Below are positions 34,047 to 47,728 of a stretch of 64,000 bases of DNA, one piece after another. The position numbers and the translations under genes are program-made. This DNA is from Ophiura sarsii (taxonomy: Eukaryota > Echinodermata > Ophiuroidea > Amphilepidida > Ophiuridae), in NCBI GenBank assembly GCA_035610835.1, contig CM069452.1, positions 10,373,109-10,437,108 of the forward strand, given 5' to 3'. Position 1 is the first letter of the stretch; every line of letters begins with the position of its first letter. The notes beneath the pieces were generated by a model. That model saw only the letters and a program-made list of their open reading frames with translations, was not told the DNA's origin and searched no databases.

Positions 34047-35997
34047 TAAACAATTTATACTCAAAGTTACCATGCATTTCCTTTTCTGATTCATAAGATG
34101 TAACCATTCAGCATGGGTAAAAGGAAATATATGGACAGCAGAACACATGGTTCACTCCCAAAATTGAGAGATTCTGTGGTATGTGATGACGGACTGTTTG
34201 AGTTTGACAATGATTTAATATCATGAATATGTGAATTATTTGCCACTGCGTAGTGCATTATATTTCACCGTGTGTATGGATAAATATGGGGATACCAATT
34301 ATGTTTGCAGCTGTGATTGGCTGACAGCGTTGTGTGTGATAAACATGGTCTCTATGAACCAACTGAATCAAAGTTTACTTCTAGCCTTATCACACGCTAT
34401 TTTTAGTTGGCACAGTTTCAAATGCACGCTGTATCCCTGAAGTGACCTTGCTAGCAATTCAGTTAGATTACAAACCATAATCTCTAGAAGGCATCGGCAC
34501 TGGGGATAGTCAATGAATGGCGTAGTCAAATGTACTTGTGAATGAATAAGTGCTCAAAGTGGTATTATACTTCCCTCGCGGGATGTAAAAGATGTGACCT
34601 GTAGCATTGACTAATCAGACACGTTTTTCATGATGCACGGTTAAGCAAAACCCCATCTTCAGTTGACATCTGGCTGCCTCATTTGCAGGTTAATAATTTG
34701 ACAAAACGCGGGAATCATCATTTATAATTGGACAGGTGGTAGGTATCTGGGCAATTAATTCAGTCTTCGTGCTAGACATGGAGACTCGACAGGTAGTTAG
34801 TCAGGAAATAATATTAAGTAAGGCTGGAATATATGTAACCGATGCATGACTTATAAATTACCGTTACAACCTTTTGTATACACCTTCTTGAATGAGAAAA
34901 TTGCAAAAAACTCATATTTTTCAAACGGTATGAATAAAAGTGGGCTTAATTGTATATGATTGCACCACGTCTCTTACTTAACAATGCAATTATTTGATAT
35001 GTGTTGCAGCTTTATAATCACACTTATATAAAATGAAACAAATTCTATACATTATATGACATCGTTATGAATTATTGTGATAACAGGATTCGAAGGCTGG
35101 TTAGAGGTTACTTGAATATAATGGTGTAATAATCAAAGATACTGAACACGCGAATTAACCAGGGAATGCGCCGGCCTGTGCTAAGTTTATTAGTATCGTC
35201 AGTTTCAAAGGATAAAGATAGCCTTTTCAACAATTCGAATCTGCGCTAAGGGTAAAATAAACCGATAGACCCTCTTTTCTGGGTAAAAATTGAAAAGACA
35301 TTAAGCATAACGATTTTAAGGCATTCAATCACAGGTTCGTCATTAAGCGATCTTAATAAGATAAGCACCGGGACATGTACATCTTTGGTGTGATTTTTGG
35401 GATGGGATGCTGGGAAAGTACGTCTTGGTAAAGAAAATGTAAAGTAAAGAGAGCGCTGGAACAGGGATACGTACGTCTTCATGTGGTCTAGGAAGAGAAC
35501 GCCGGAACGGGGAAAGGTACGCCTTGGTGTGATCTTTCAAAGGAACGCTAAAAACAGGGAATCGTGTCTTTGAGCAATTAGCAAAGGAAGCACTGAAACA
35601 GGGAAATGTACGTCTTGATGTAATCTTTCAAGGGAGCGCTGGAACAGGGGAGCGCTGGAACAGCTAACCGTGCGTTATCGGAAAATGTTTAAAGGGCATA
35701 ATGGAAAAAGTAAACTAATTAAGTAAGGTGATTTATCCATGACCGGCAAGTTCATCACGAGTTCATAGCTCGCGTAGTATTTCATGTTACGCGTCATCAA
35801 ATTTATAACAACCTATACAATTCCGGGAAGATGCCATTTCTTCTTAATGTTTGTCAATTTTAATACGATTCTTCTCCTTTTTTTAATTGGACTAAACTAC
35901 ATCCACCATCGAGTTTGATGGTCATTGGTCATTGTCACAATATATAAAGCCCTTATGATGATCGTTACCTATTTTATCAGTCTTTTATGAATTAGAA
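34047..35997. repeat. 1,951-bp direct repeat, left copy
   Basis: Recurs at 56841-58791 with a constant offset of 22,794 and no difference in the stretches compared. It begins TAAACAATTTATACTCAAAG and ends TTTTATGAATTAGAA. Its ends are not TG...CA, and no reverse transcriptase, integrase or primer-binding site is nearby, so it is not an ordinary LTR. It is not coding as far as I can tell. The left flank of this copy and the right flank of the other copy look like the original unduplicated context, with the 1,475-bp array in between. Confidence 0.95.
35383..35670. repeat. Degenerate ~60-70-bp minisatellite in the duplicate (left)
   Basis: Irregular repeats of GGGAAAGGTACGTCTTG, GTGTGATCTTTCAAGGGA and GCGCTGGAACAGGG, about four units. 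The exact counterpart is at 58177-58464. Minus-strand frames reading it are rejected as genes. Confidence 0.7.
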
Positions 35998-36513
35998 TCA
36001 AGGCCTACCACTATCTATTTTGATGATGCATGCATTATGATCAACATATCAACCCTTTATTGCATATCCACATAATTTTACTCTGATAATGTGCATTATC
36101 CACAGCTTATCGGTTTTTCATGCTGTTTTGGGCGGACCACACTAGATGCTAGCGAGTCACCATTACTCAATAGTCCTAGTGATCCTATACTTTGTTTTAT
36201 CACCCAGCTCATCGTTTTTATCTAAAAATGTTCGAGTTTGGGAGTCTGCTACGCAATAGAAGCCATGCTTCCGTGCCTAACCGATTATCTAGTATTCAAA
36301 ATACTATTACCCGATACTACATTATCAGCCATATTTACTAATTACAATACCCATGCAATGTACCGATATGTTATTATTATTTAATGATCTAGTATTCCAA
36401 TATACTATTAACCCGATAATGCATCATCATCATCATAGATATTATACTATCATAAACTGGGGCCTACCAGTGTAGAATTACTGATATCGGCAATTTACTA
36501 CATAAAACAGATT

Positions 36514-36524
36514 GCTTCGAGTCC
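36514..36524 (+). promoter_or_regulatory. B-box-like motif in the 1,475-bp unit
   Basis: GCTTCGAGTCC differs from the pol III B-box consensus GGTTCGANTCC at one position. The upstream A-box candidate is weak. Listed as a low-confidence alternative promoter element. Confidence 0.2.
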
Positions 36525-37107
36525 CTCCTCGTCATAAACCTAACAGCTGAATATCATCAACATATTCAATATTTTAAGACTATTTAACCACGGCATTCTA
36601 CCAAGGCCTATCCATATCTATATCATAAATAATATTTATTATTATATTACATTGTAAAGGATGGCCTATATCCATTTGCCTGGTTATAGTTACGTACTGT
36701 TTGTTCTGACATACTATCTGCAGATAACCTGCGTAAAGTCACGGCATTTTATCAATATGCTAATTGAATTCATATCATAACAACTTCAACTCGAAGTCTA
36801 CGCAAATACATCATAATATCTTGTTCTGTATCAACATCAATACGAACAATTGCTTGTTTTACGTCAGTATTTAACTTTATTTACCAACGGTCTTTACCCA
36901 CCCATGATTACTTGCTATATCGTCATTCAGACTTCTATACCTAACAAGGCCCGCCATGTTTGGTAGGCCTAGTCTGAAGACGTATATGACAAACAATCAC
37001 TTAGACCGGTTTTACTTGACCACTCAAGCAATACAATAGAATAACGATTTGTTTATGCGTCGTCATAGTACCAGTTGTAACTGGAATTCTCTGTTGCCAC
37101 GGCCTAA

Positions 37108-37115
37108 TATAAAAG
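37108..37115 (+). promoter_or_regulatory. TATA box in the 1,475-bp unit (first copy)
   Basis: TATAAAAG, a full TATA-box match, is followed within 25 bp by a CACGTG E-box (ACCACGTGAC) and lies about 240 bp before the ribozyme on the same strand. It repeats every 1,475 bp in all full units. A pol II start near 37140 would be expected if it works. This is the best promoter candidate for transcription of the array. Confidence 0.45.
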
Positions 37116-37350
37116 CCACGCACGCACCACGTGACAACATGCTGGCTATCTTGTAGATAGTCTATAGATATCATTCACATCAGTCCGAGCATTCATTTAA
37201 ATAACATCATAATTTGAAAGCTAAGCAGCATGCAACATTATGCCTACATCAGTAGGCCTATATCCAATATAATGTTGTTGCTTTGCCTGCTTTTAAACGA
37301 CAAATTAGTCATGTCATTGCTCTATCTGTTAAATATCTACTTCCTCTACC

Positions 37351-37403
37351 GCCTCTGATGAGGATCTCACTCTAACTATCAGAAGATCCGAAACTAGTCA
37401 GGC
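37351..37403 (+). ncRNA. Type I hammerhead ribozyme, unit 1
   Basis: In order: stem I 3' strand GCCT (37351-37354), core CTGATGA (37355-37361), stem II GGATCT (37362-37367), 16-nt loop, AGATCC (37384-37389), GAA, then A15.1-C15.2, TA, G16.2-T16.1, C17 (37399), and stem I 5' strand AGGC (37400-37403). Every invariant core base is present, and the G10.1-C11.1 and C15.2-G16.2 pairs are intact. Cleavage is predicted between C37399 and A37400. Helix III is only 2 bp with a TA loop, but ACTAGT is self-complementary, so two transcripts (or two units of one transcript) could pair over 6 bp as a dimeric hammerhead. CTAC (37346-37349) and GTAG (37417-37420) could extend stem I beyond an internal loop. 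Type I hammerheads with tiny helix III are known in Penelope-like elements and metazoan retrozymes. Confidence 0.85.
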
Positions 37404-38825
37404 TATTTTATCCGACGTAGCTTAATCTATACTTATGTACCACCATGCGCACGTGTAATTCTACAGGTTTAATCAAGGCCTACCACTATCTATTTTGATG
37501 ATGCATGCATTATGATCAACATATCAACCCTTTATTGCATATCCACATAATTTTACTCTGATAATGTGCATTATCCACAGCTTATCGGTTTTTCATGCTG
37601 TTTTGGGCGGACCACACTAGATGCTAGCGAGTCACCATTACTCAATAGTCCTAGTGATCCTATACTTTGTTTTATCACCCAGCTCATCGTTTTTATCTAA
37701 AAATGTTCGAGTTTGGGAGTCTGTTACGCAATAGAAGCCATGCTTCCGTGCCTAACCGATTATCTAGTATTCAAAATACTATTACCCGATACTACATTAT
37801 CAGCCATATTTACTAATTACAATACCCATGCAATGTACCGATATGTTATTATTATTTAATGATCTAGTATTCCAATATACTATTAACCCGATAATGCATC
37901 ATCATCATCATAGATATTATACTATCATAAACTGGGGCCTACCAGTGTAGAATTACTGATATCGGCAATTTACTACATAAAACAGATTGCTTCGAGTCCC
38001 TCCTCGTCATAAACCTAACAGCTGAATATCATCAACATATTCAATATTTTAAGACTATTTAACCACGGCATTCTACCAAGGCCTATCCATATCTATATCA
38101 TAAATAATATTTATTATTATATTACATTGTAAAGGATGGCCTATATCCATTTGCCTGGTTATAGTTACGTACTGTTTGTTCTGACATACTATCTGCAGAT
38201 AACCTGCGTAAAGTCACGGCATTTTATCAATATGCTAATTGAATTCATATCATAACAACTTCAACTCGAAGTCTACGCAAATACATCATAATATCTTGTT
38301 CTGTATCAACATCAATACGAACAATTGCTTGTTTTACGTCAGTATTTAACTTTATTTACCAACGGTCTTTACCCACCCATGATTACTTGCTATATCGTCA
38401 TTCAGACTTCTATACCTAACAAGGCCCGCCATGTTTGGTAGGCCTAGTCTGAAGACGTATATGACAAACAATCACTTAGACCGGTTTTACTTGACCACTC
38501 AAGCAATACAATAGAATAACGATTTGTTTATGCGTCGTCATAGTACCAGTTGTAACTGGAATTCTCTGTTGCCACGGCCTAATATAAAAGCCACGCACGC
38601 ACCACGTGACAACATGCTGGCTATCTTGTAGATAGTCTATAGATATCATTCACATCAGTCCGAGCATTCATTTAAATAACATCATAATTTGAAAGCTAAG
38701 CAGCATGCAACATTATGCCTACATCAGTAGGCCTATATCCAATATAATGTTGTTGCTTTGCCTGCTTTTAAACGACAAATTAGTCATGTCATTGCTCTAT
38801 CTGTTAAATATCTACTTCCTCTACC

Positions 38826-38878
38826 GCCTCTGATGAGGATCTCACTCTAACTATCAGAAGATCCGAAACTAGTCAGGC
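38826..38878 (+). ncRNA. Type I hammerhead ribozyme, unit 2
   Basis: Same sequence as unit 1, shifted by 1,475. Predicted cleavage is after C38874. This is the unit that carries the neighbouring C-to-T change at 37724, outside the ribozyme. Confidence 0.85.
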
Positions 38879-40300
38879 TATTTTATCCGACGTAGCTTAA
38901 TCTATACTTATGTACCACCATGCGCACGTGTAATTCTACAGGTTTAATCAAGGCCTACCACTATCTATTTTGATGATGCATGCATTATGATCAACATATC
39001 AACCCTTTATTGCATATCCACATAATTTTACTCTGATAATGTGCATTATCCACAGCTTATCGGTTTTTCATGCTGTTTTGGGCGGACCACACTAGATGCT
39101 AGCGAGTCACCATTACTCAATAGTCCTAGTGATCCTATACTTTGTTTTATCACCCAGCTCATCGTTTTTATCTAAAAATGTTCGAGTTTGGGAGTCTGCT
39201 ACGCAATAGAAGCCATGCTTCCGTGCCTAACCGATTATCTAGTATTCAAAATACTATTACCCGATACTACATTATCAGCCATATTTACTAATTACAATAC
39301 CCATGCAATGTACCGATATGTTATTATTATTTAATGATCTAGTATTCCAATATACTATTAACCCGATAATGCATCATCATCATCATAGATATTATACTAT
39401 CATAAACTGGGGCCTACCAGTGTAGAATTACTGATATCGGCAATTTACTACATAAAACAGATTGCTTCGAGTCCCTCCTCGTCATAAACCTAACAGCTGA
39501 ATATCATCAACATATTCAATATTTTAAGACTATTTAACCACGGCATTCTACCAAGGCCTATCCATATCTATATCATAAATAATATTTATTATTATATTAC
39601 ATTGTAAAGGATGGCCTATATCCATTTGCCTGGTTATAGTTACGTACTGTTTGTTCTGACATACTATCTGCAGATAACCTGCGTAAAGTCACGGCATTTT
39701 ATCAATATGCTAATTGAATTCATATCATAACAACTTCAACTCGAAGTCTACGCAAATACATCATAATATCTTGTTCTGTATCAACATCAATACGAACAAT
39801 TGCTTGTTTTACGTCAGTATTTAACTTTATTTACCAACGGTCTTTACCCACCCATGATTACTTGCTATATCGTCATTCAGACTTCTATACCTAACAAGGC
39901 CCGCCATGTTTGGTAGGCCTAGTCTGAAGACGTATATGACAAACAATCACTTAGACCGGTTTTACTTGACCACTCAAGCAATACAATAGAATAACGATTT
40001 GTTTATGCGTCGTCATAGTACCAGTTGTAACTGGAATTCTCTGTTGCCACGGCCTAATATAAAAGCCACGCACGCACCACGTGACAACATGCTGGCTATC
40101 TTGTAGATAGTCTATAGATATCATTCACATCAGTCCGAGCATTCATTTAAATAACATCATAATTTGAAAGCTAAGCAGCATGCAACATTATGCCTACATC
40201 AGTAGGCCTATATCCAATATAATGTTGTTGCTTTGCCTGCTTTTAAACGACAAATTAGTCATGTCATTGCTCTATCTGTTAAATATCTACTTCCTCTACC

Positions 40301-40353
40301 GCCTCTGATGAGGATCTCACTCTAACTATCAGAAGATCCGAAACTAGTCAGGC
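40301..40353 (+). ncRNA. Type I hammerhead ribozyme, unit 3
   Basis: Identical core and stems; predicted cleavage after C40349. Confidence 0.85.
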
Positions 40354-41775
40354 TATTTTATCCGACGTAGCTTAATCTATACTTATGTACCACCATGCGC
40401 ACGTGTAATTCTACAGGTTTAATCAAGGCCTACCACTATCTATTTTGATGATGCATGCATTATGATCAACATATCAACCCTTTATTGCATATCCACATAA
40501 TTTTACTCTGATAATGTGCATTATCCACAGCTTATCGGTTTTTCATGCTGTTTTGGGCGGACCACACTAGATGCTAGCGAGTCACCATTACTCAATAGTC
40601 CTAGTGATCCTATACTTTGTTTTATCACCCAGCTCATCGTTTTTATCTAAAAATGTTCGAGTTTGGGAGTCTGCTACGCAATAGAAGCCATGCTTCCGTG
40701 CCTAACCGATTATCTAGTATTCAAAATACTATTACCCGATACTACATTATCAGCCATATTTACTAATTACAATACCCATGCAATGTACCGATATGTTATT
40801 ATTATTTAATGATCTAGTATTCCAATATACTATTAACCCGATAATGCATCATCATCATCATAGATATTATACTATCATAAACTGGGGCCTACCAGTGTAG
40901 AATTACTGATATCGGCAATTTACTACATAAAACAGATTGCTTCGAGTCCCTCCTCGTCATAAACCTAACAGCTGAATATCATCAACATATTCAATATTTT
41001 AAGACTATTTAACCACGGCATTCTACCAAGGCCTATCCATATCTATATCATAAATAATATTTATTATTATATTACATTGTAAAGGATGGCCTATATCCAT
41101 TTGCCTGGTTATAGTTACGTACTGTTTGTTCTGACATACTATCTGCAGATAACCTGCGTAAAGTCACGGCATTTTATCAATATGCTAATTGAATTCATAT
41201 CATAACAACTTCAACTCGAAGTCTACGCAAATACATCATAATATCTTGTTCTGTATCAACATCAATACGAACAATTGCTTGTTTTACGTCAGTATTTAAC
41301 TTTATTTACCAACGGTCTTTACCCACCCATGATTACTTGCTATATCGTCATTCAGACTTCTATACCTAACAAGGCCCGCCATGTTTGGTAGGCCTAGTCT
41401 GAAGACGTATATGACAAACAATCACTTAGACCGGTTTTACTTGACCACTCAAGCAATACAATAGAATAACGATTTGTTTATGCGTCGTCATAGTACCAGT
41501 TGTAACTGGAATTCTCTGTTGCCACGGCCTAATATAAAAGCCACGCACGCACCACGTGACAACATGCTGGCTATCTTGTAGATAGTCTATAGATATCATT
41601 CACATCAGTCCGAGCATTCATTTAAATAACATCATAATTTGAAAGCTAAGCAGCATGCAACATTATGCCTACATCAGTAGGCCTATATCCAATATAATGT
41701 TGTTGCTTTGCCTGCTTTTAAACGACAAATTAGTCATGTCATTGCTCTATCTGTTAAATATCTACTTCCTCTACC

Positions 41776-41828
41776 GCCTCTGATGAGGATCTCACTCTAA
41801 CTATCAGAAGATCCGAAACTAGTCAGGC
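41776..41828 (+). ncRNA. Type I hammerhead ribozyme, unit 4
   Basis: Identical core and stems; predicted cleavage after C41824. Confidence 0.85.
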
Positions 41829-43250
41829 TATTTTATCCGACGTAGCTTAATCTATACTTATGTACCACCATGCGCACGTGTAATTCTACAGGTTTAATCA
41901 AGGCCTACCACTATCTATTTTGATGATGCATGCATTATGATCAACATATCAACCCTTTATTGCATATCCACATAATTTTACTCTGATAATGTGCATTATC
42001 CACAGCTTATCGGTTTTTCATGCTGTTTTGGGCGGACCACACTAGATGCTAGCGAGTCACCATTACTCAATAGTCCTAGTGATCCTATACTTTGTTTTAT
42101 CACCCAGCTCATCGTTTTTATCTAAAAATGTTCGAGTTTGGGAGTCTGCTACGCAATAGAAGCCATGCTTCCGTGCCTAACCGATTATCTAGTATTCAAA
42201 ATACTATTACCCGATACTACATTATCAGCCATATTTACTAATTACAATACCCATGCAATGTACCGATATGTTATTATTATTTAATGATCTAGTATTCCAA
42301 TATACTATTAACCCGATAATGCATCATCATCATCATAGATATTATACTATCATAAACTGGGGCCTACCAGTGTAGAATTACTGATATCGGCAATTTACTA
42401 CATAAAACAGATTGCTTCGAGTCCCTCCTCGTCATAAACCTAACAGCTGAATATCATCAACATATTCAATATTTTAAGACTATTTAACCACGGCATTCTA
42501 CCAAGGCCTATCCATATCTATATCATAAATAATATTTATTATTATATTACATTGTAAAGGATGGCCTATATCCATTTGCCTGGTTATAGTTACGTACTGT
42601 TTGTTCTGACATACTATCTGCAGATAACCTGCGTAAAGTCACGGCATTTTATCAATATGCTAATTGAATTCATATCATAACAACTTCAACTCGAAGTCTA
42701 CGCAAATACATCATAATATCTTGTTCTGTATCAACATCAATACGAACAATTGCTTGTTTTACGTCAGTATTTAACTTTATTTACCAACGGTCTTTACCCA
42801 CCCATGATTACTTGCTATATCGTCATTCAGACTTCTATACCTAACAAGGCCCGCCATGTTTGGTAGGCCTAGTCTGAAGACGTATATGACAAACAATCAC
42901 TTAGACCGGTTTTACTTGACCACTCAAGCAATACAATAGAATAACGATTTGTTTATGCGTCGTCATAGTACCAGTTGTAACTGGAATTCTCTGTTGCCAC
43001 GGCCTAATATAAAAGCCACGCACGCACCACGTGACAACATGCTGGCTATCTTGTAGATAGTCTATAGATATCATTCACATCAGTCCGAGCATTCATTTAA
43101 ATAACATCATAATTTGAAAGCTAAGCAGCATGCAACATTATGCCTACATCAGTAGGCCTATATCCAATATAATGTTGTTGCTTTGCCTGCTTTTAAACGA
43201 CAAATTAGTCATGTCATTGCTCTATCTGTTAAATATCTACTTCCTCTACC

Positions 43251-43303
43251 GCCTCTGATGAGGATCTCACTCTAACTATCAGAAGATCCGAAACTAGTCA
43301 GGC
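43251..43303 (+). ncRNA. Type I hammerhead ribozyme, unit 5
   Basis: Identical core and stems; predicted cleavage after C43299. Confidence 0.85.
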
Positions 43304-44725
43304 TATTTTATCCGACGTAGCTTAATCTATACTTATGTACCACCATGCGCACGTGTAATTCTACAGGTTTAATCAAGGCCTACCACTATCTATTTTGATG
43401 ATGCATGCATTATGATCAACATATCAACCCTTTATTGCATATCCACATAATTTTACTCTGATAATGTGCATTATCCACAGCTTATCGGTTTTTCATGCTG
43501 TTTTGGGCGGACCACACTAGATGCTAGCGAGTCACCATTACTCAATAGTCCTAGTGATCCTATACTTTGTTTTATCACCCAGCTCATCGTTTTTATCTAA
43601 AAATGTTCGAGTTTGGGAGTCTGCTACGCAATAGAAGCCATGCTTCCGTGCCTAACCGATTATCTAGTATTCAAAATACTATTACCCGATACTACATTAT
43701 CAGCCATATTTACTAATTACAATACCCATGCAATGTACCGATATGTTATTATTATTTAATGATCTAGTATTCCAATATACTATTAACCCGATAATGCATC
43801 ATCATCATCATAGATATTATACTATCATAAACTGGGGCCTACCAGTGTAGAATTACTGATATCGGCAATTTACTACATAAAACAGATTGCTTCGAGTCCC
43901 TCCTCGTCATAAACCTAACAGCTGAATATCATCAACATATTCAATATTTTAAGACTATTTAACCACGGCATTCTACCAAGGCCTATCCATATCTATATCA
44001 TAAATAATATTTATTATTATATTACATTGTAAAGGATGGCCTATATCCATTTGCCTGGTTATAGTTACGTACTGTTTGTTCTGACATACTATCTGCAGAT
44101 AACCTGCGTAAAGTCACGGCATTTTATCAATATGCTAATTGAATTCATATCATAACAACTTCAACTCGAAGTCTACGCAAATACATCATAATATCTTGTT
44201 CTGTATCAACATCAATACGAACAATTGCTTGTTTTACGTCAGTATTTAACTTTATTTACCAACGGTCTTTACCCACCCATGATTACTTGCTATATCGTCA
44301 TTCAGACTTCTATACCTAACAAGGCCCGCCATGTTTGGTAGGCCTAGTCTGAAGACGTATATGACAAACAATCACTTAGACCGGTTTTACTTGACCACTC
44401 AAGCAATACAATAGAATAACGATTTGTTTATGCGTCGTCATAGTACCAGTTGTAACTGGAATTCTCTGTTGCCACGGCCTAATATAAAAGCCACGCACGC
44501 ACCACGTGACAACATGCTGGCTATCTTGTAGATAGTCTATAGATATCATTCACATCAGTCCGAGCATTCATTTAAATAACATCATAATTTGAAAGCTAAG
44601 CAGCATGCAACATTATGCCTACATCAGTAGGCCTATATCCAATATAATGTTGTTGCTTTGCCTGCTTTTAAACGACAAATTAGTCATGTCATTGCTCTAT
44701 CTGTTAAATATCTACTTCCTCTACC

Positions 44726-44778
44726 GCCTCTGATGAGGATCTCACTCTAACTATCAGAAGATCCGAAACTAGTCAGGC
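44726..44778 (+). ncRNA. Type I hammerhead ribozyme, unit 6
   Basis: Identical core and stems; predicted cleavage after C44774. Confidence 0.85.
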
Positions 44779-46200
44779 TATTTTATCCGACGTAGCTTAA
44801 TCTATACTTATGTACCACCATGCGCACGTGTAATTCTACAGGTTTAATCAAGGCCTACCACTATCTATTTTGATGATGCATGCATTATGATCAACATATC
44901 AACCCTTTATTGCATATCCACATAATTTTACTCTGATAATGTGCATTATCCACAGCTTATCGGTTTTTCATGCTGTTTTGGGCGGACCACACTAGATGCT
45001 AGCGAGTCACCATTACTCAATAGTCCTAGTGATCCTATACTTTGTTTTATCACCCAGCTCATCGTTTTTATCTAAAAATGTTCGAGTTTGGGAGTCTGCT
45101 ACGCAATAGAAGCCATGCTTCCGTGCCTAACCGATTATCTAGTATTCAAAATACTATTACCCGATACTACATTATCAGCCATATTTACTAATTACAATAC
45201 CCATGCAATGTACCGATATGTTATTATTATTTAATGATCTAGTATTCCAATATACTATTAACCCGATAATGCATCATCATCATCATAGATATTATACTAT
45301 CATAAACTGGGGCCTACCAGTGTAGAATTACTGATATCGGCAATTTACTACATAAAACAGATTGCTTCGAGTCCCTCCTCGTCATAAACCTAACAGCTGA
45401 ATATCATCAACATATTCAATATTTTAAGACTATTTAACCACGGCATTCTACCAAGGCCTATCCATATCTATATCATAAATAATATTTATTATTATATTAC
45501 ATTGTAAAGGATGGCCTATATCCATTTGCCTGGTTATAGTTACGTACTGTTTGTTCTGACATACTATCTGCAGATAACCTGCGTAAAGTCACGGCATTTT
45601 ATCAATATGCTAATTGAATTCATATCATAACAACTTCAACTCGAAGTCTACGCAAATACATCATAATATCTTGTTCTGTATCAACATCAATACGAACAAT
45701 TGCTTGTTTTACGTCAGTATTTAACTTTATTTACCAACGGTCTTTACCCACCCATGATTACTTGCTATATCGTCATTCAGACTTCTATACCTAACAAGGC
45801 CCGCCATGTTTGGTAGGCCTAGTCTGAAGACGTATATGACAAACAATCACTTAGACCGGTTTTACTTGACCACTCAAGCAATACAATAGAATAACGATTT
45901 GTTTATGCGTCGTCATAGTACCAGTTGTAACTGGAATTCTCTGTTGCCACGGCCTAATATAAAAGCCACGCACGCACCACGTGACAACATGCTGGCTATC
46001 TTGTAGATAGTCTATAGATATCATTCACATCAGTCCGAGCATTCATTTAAATAACATCATAATTTGAAAGCTAAGCAGCATGCAACATTATGCCTACATC
46101 AGTAGGCCTATATCCAATATAATGTTGTTGCTTTGCCTGCTTTTAAACGACAAATTAGTCATGTCATTGCTCTATCTGTTAAATATCTACTTCCTCTACC

Positions 46201-46253
46201 GCCTCTGATGAGGATCTCACTCTAACTATCAGAAGATCCGAAACTAGTCAGGC
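46201..46253 (+). ncRNA. Type I hammerhead ribozyme, unit 7
   Basis: Identical core and stems; predicted cleavage after C46249. Confidence 0.85.
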
Positions 46254-47675
46254 TATTTTATCCGACGTAGCTTAATCTATACTTATGTACCACCATGCGC
46301 ACGTGTAATTCTACAGGTTTAATCAAGGCCTACCACTATCTATTTTGATGATGCATGCATTATGATCAACATATCAACCCTTTATTGCATATCCACATAA
46401 TTTTACTCTGATAATGTGCATTATCCACAGCTTATCGGTTTTTCATGCTGTTTTGGGCGGACCACACTAGATGCTAGCGAGTCACCATTACTCAATAGTC
46501 CTAGTGATCCTATACTTTGTTTTATCACCCAGCTCATCGTTTTTATCTAAAAATGTTCGAGTTTGGGAGTCTGCTACGCAATAGAAGCCATGCTTCCGTG
46601 CCTAACCGATTATCTAGTATTCAAAATACTATTACCCGATACTACATTATCAGCCATATTTACTAATTACAATACCCATGCAATGTACCGATATGTTATT
46701 ATTATTTAATGATCTAGTATTCCAATATACTATTAACCCGATAATGCATCATCATCATCATAGATATTATACTATCATAAACTGGGGCCTACCAGTGTAG
46801 AATTACTGATATCGGCAATTTACTACATAAAACAGATTGCTTCGAGTCCCTCCTCGTCATAAACCTAACAGCTGAATATCATCAACATATTCAATATTTT
46901 AAGACTATTTAACCACGGCATTCTACCAAGGCCTATCCATATCTATATCATAAATAATATTTATTATTATATTACATTGTAAAGGATGGCCTATATCCAT
47001 TTGCCTGGTTATAGTTACGTACTGTTTGTTCTGACATACTATCTGCAGATAACCTGCGTAAAGTCACGGCATTTTATCAATATGCTAATTGAATTCATAT
47101 CATAACAACTTCAACTCGAAGTCTACGCAAATACATCATAATATCTTGTTCTGTATCAACATCAATACGAACAATTGCTTGTTTTACGTCAGTATTTAAC
47201 TTTATTTACCAACGGTCTTTACCCACCCATGATTACTTGCTATATCGTCATTCAGACTTCTATACCTAACAAGGCCCGCCATGTTTGGTAGGCCTAGTCT
47301 GAAGACGTATATGACAAACAATCACTTAGACCGGTTTTACTTGACCACTCAAGCAATACAATAGAATAACGATTTGTTTATGCGTCGTCATAGTACCAGT
47401 TGTAACTGGAATTCTCTGTTGCCACGGCCTAATATAAAAGCCACGCACGCACCACGTGACAACATGCTGGCTATCTTGTAGATAGTCTATAGATATCATT
47501 CACATCAGTCCGAGCATTCATTTAAATAACATCATAATTTGAAAGCTAAGCAGCATGCAACATTATGCCTACATCAGTAGGCCTATATCCAATATAATGT
47601 TGTTGCTTTGCCTGCTTTTAAACGACAAATTAGTCATGTCATTGCTCTATCTGTTAAATATCTACTTCCTCTACC

Positions 47676-47728
47676 GCCTCTGATGAGGATCTCACTCTAA
47701 CTATCAGAAGATCCGAAACTAGTCAGGC
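47676..47728 (+). ncRNA. Type I hammerhead ribozyme, unit 8
   Basis: Identical core and stems; predicted cleavage after C47724. Confidence 0.85.

Noticed and set aside
34231..35540. Small frames in the duplicated segment (34231-34440 plus, 35246-35482 and 35343-35540 minus, and their copies at +22,794)
   Set aside because: No domain, no splice context, one overlaps a minisatellite; identity between copies follows from the duplication, not selection.
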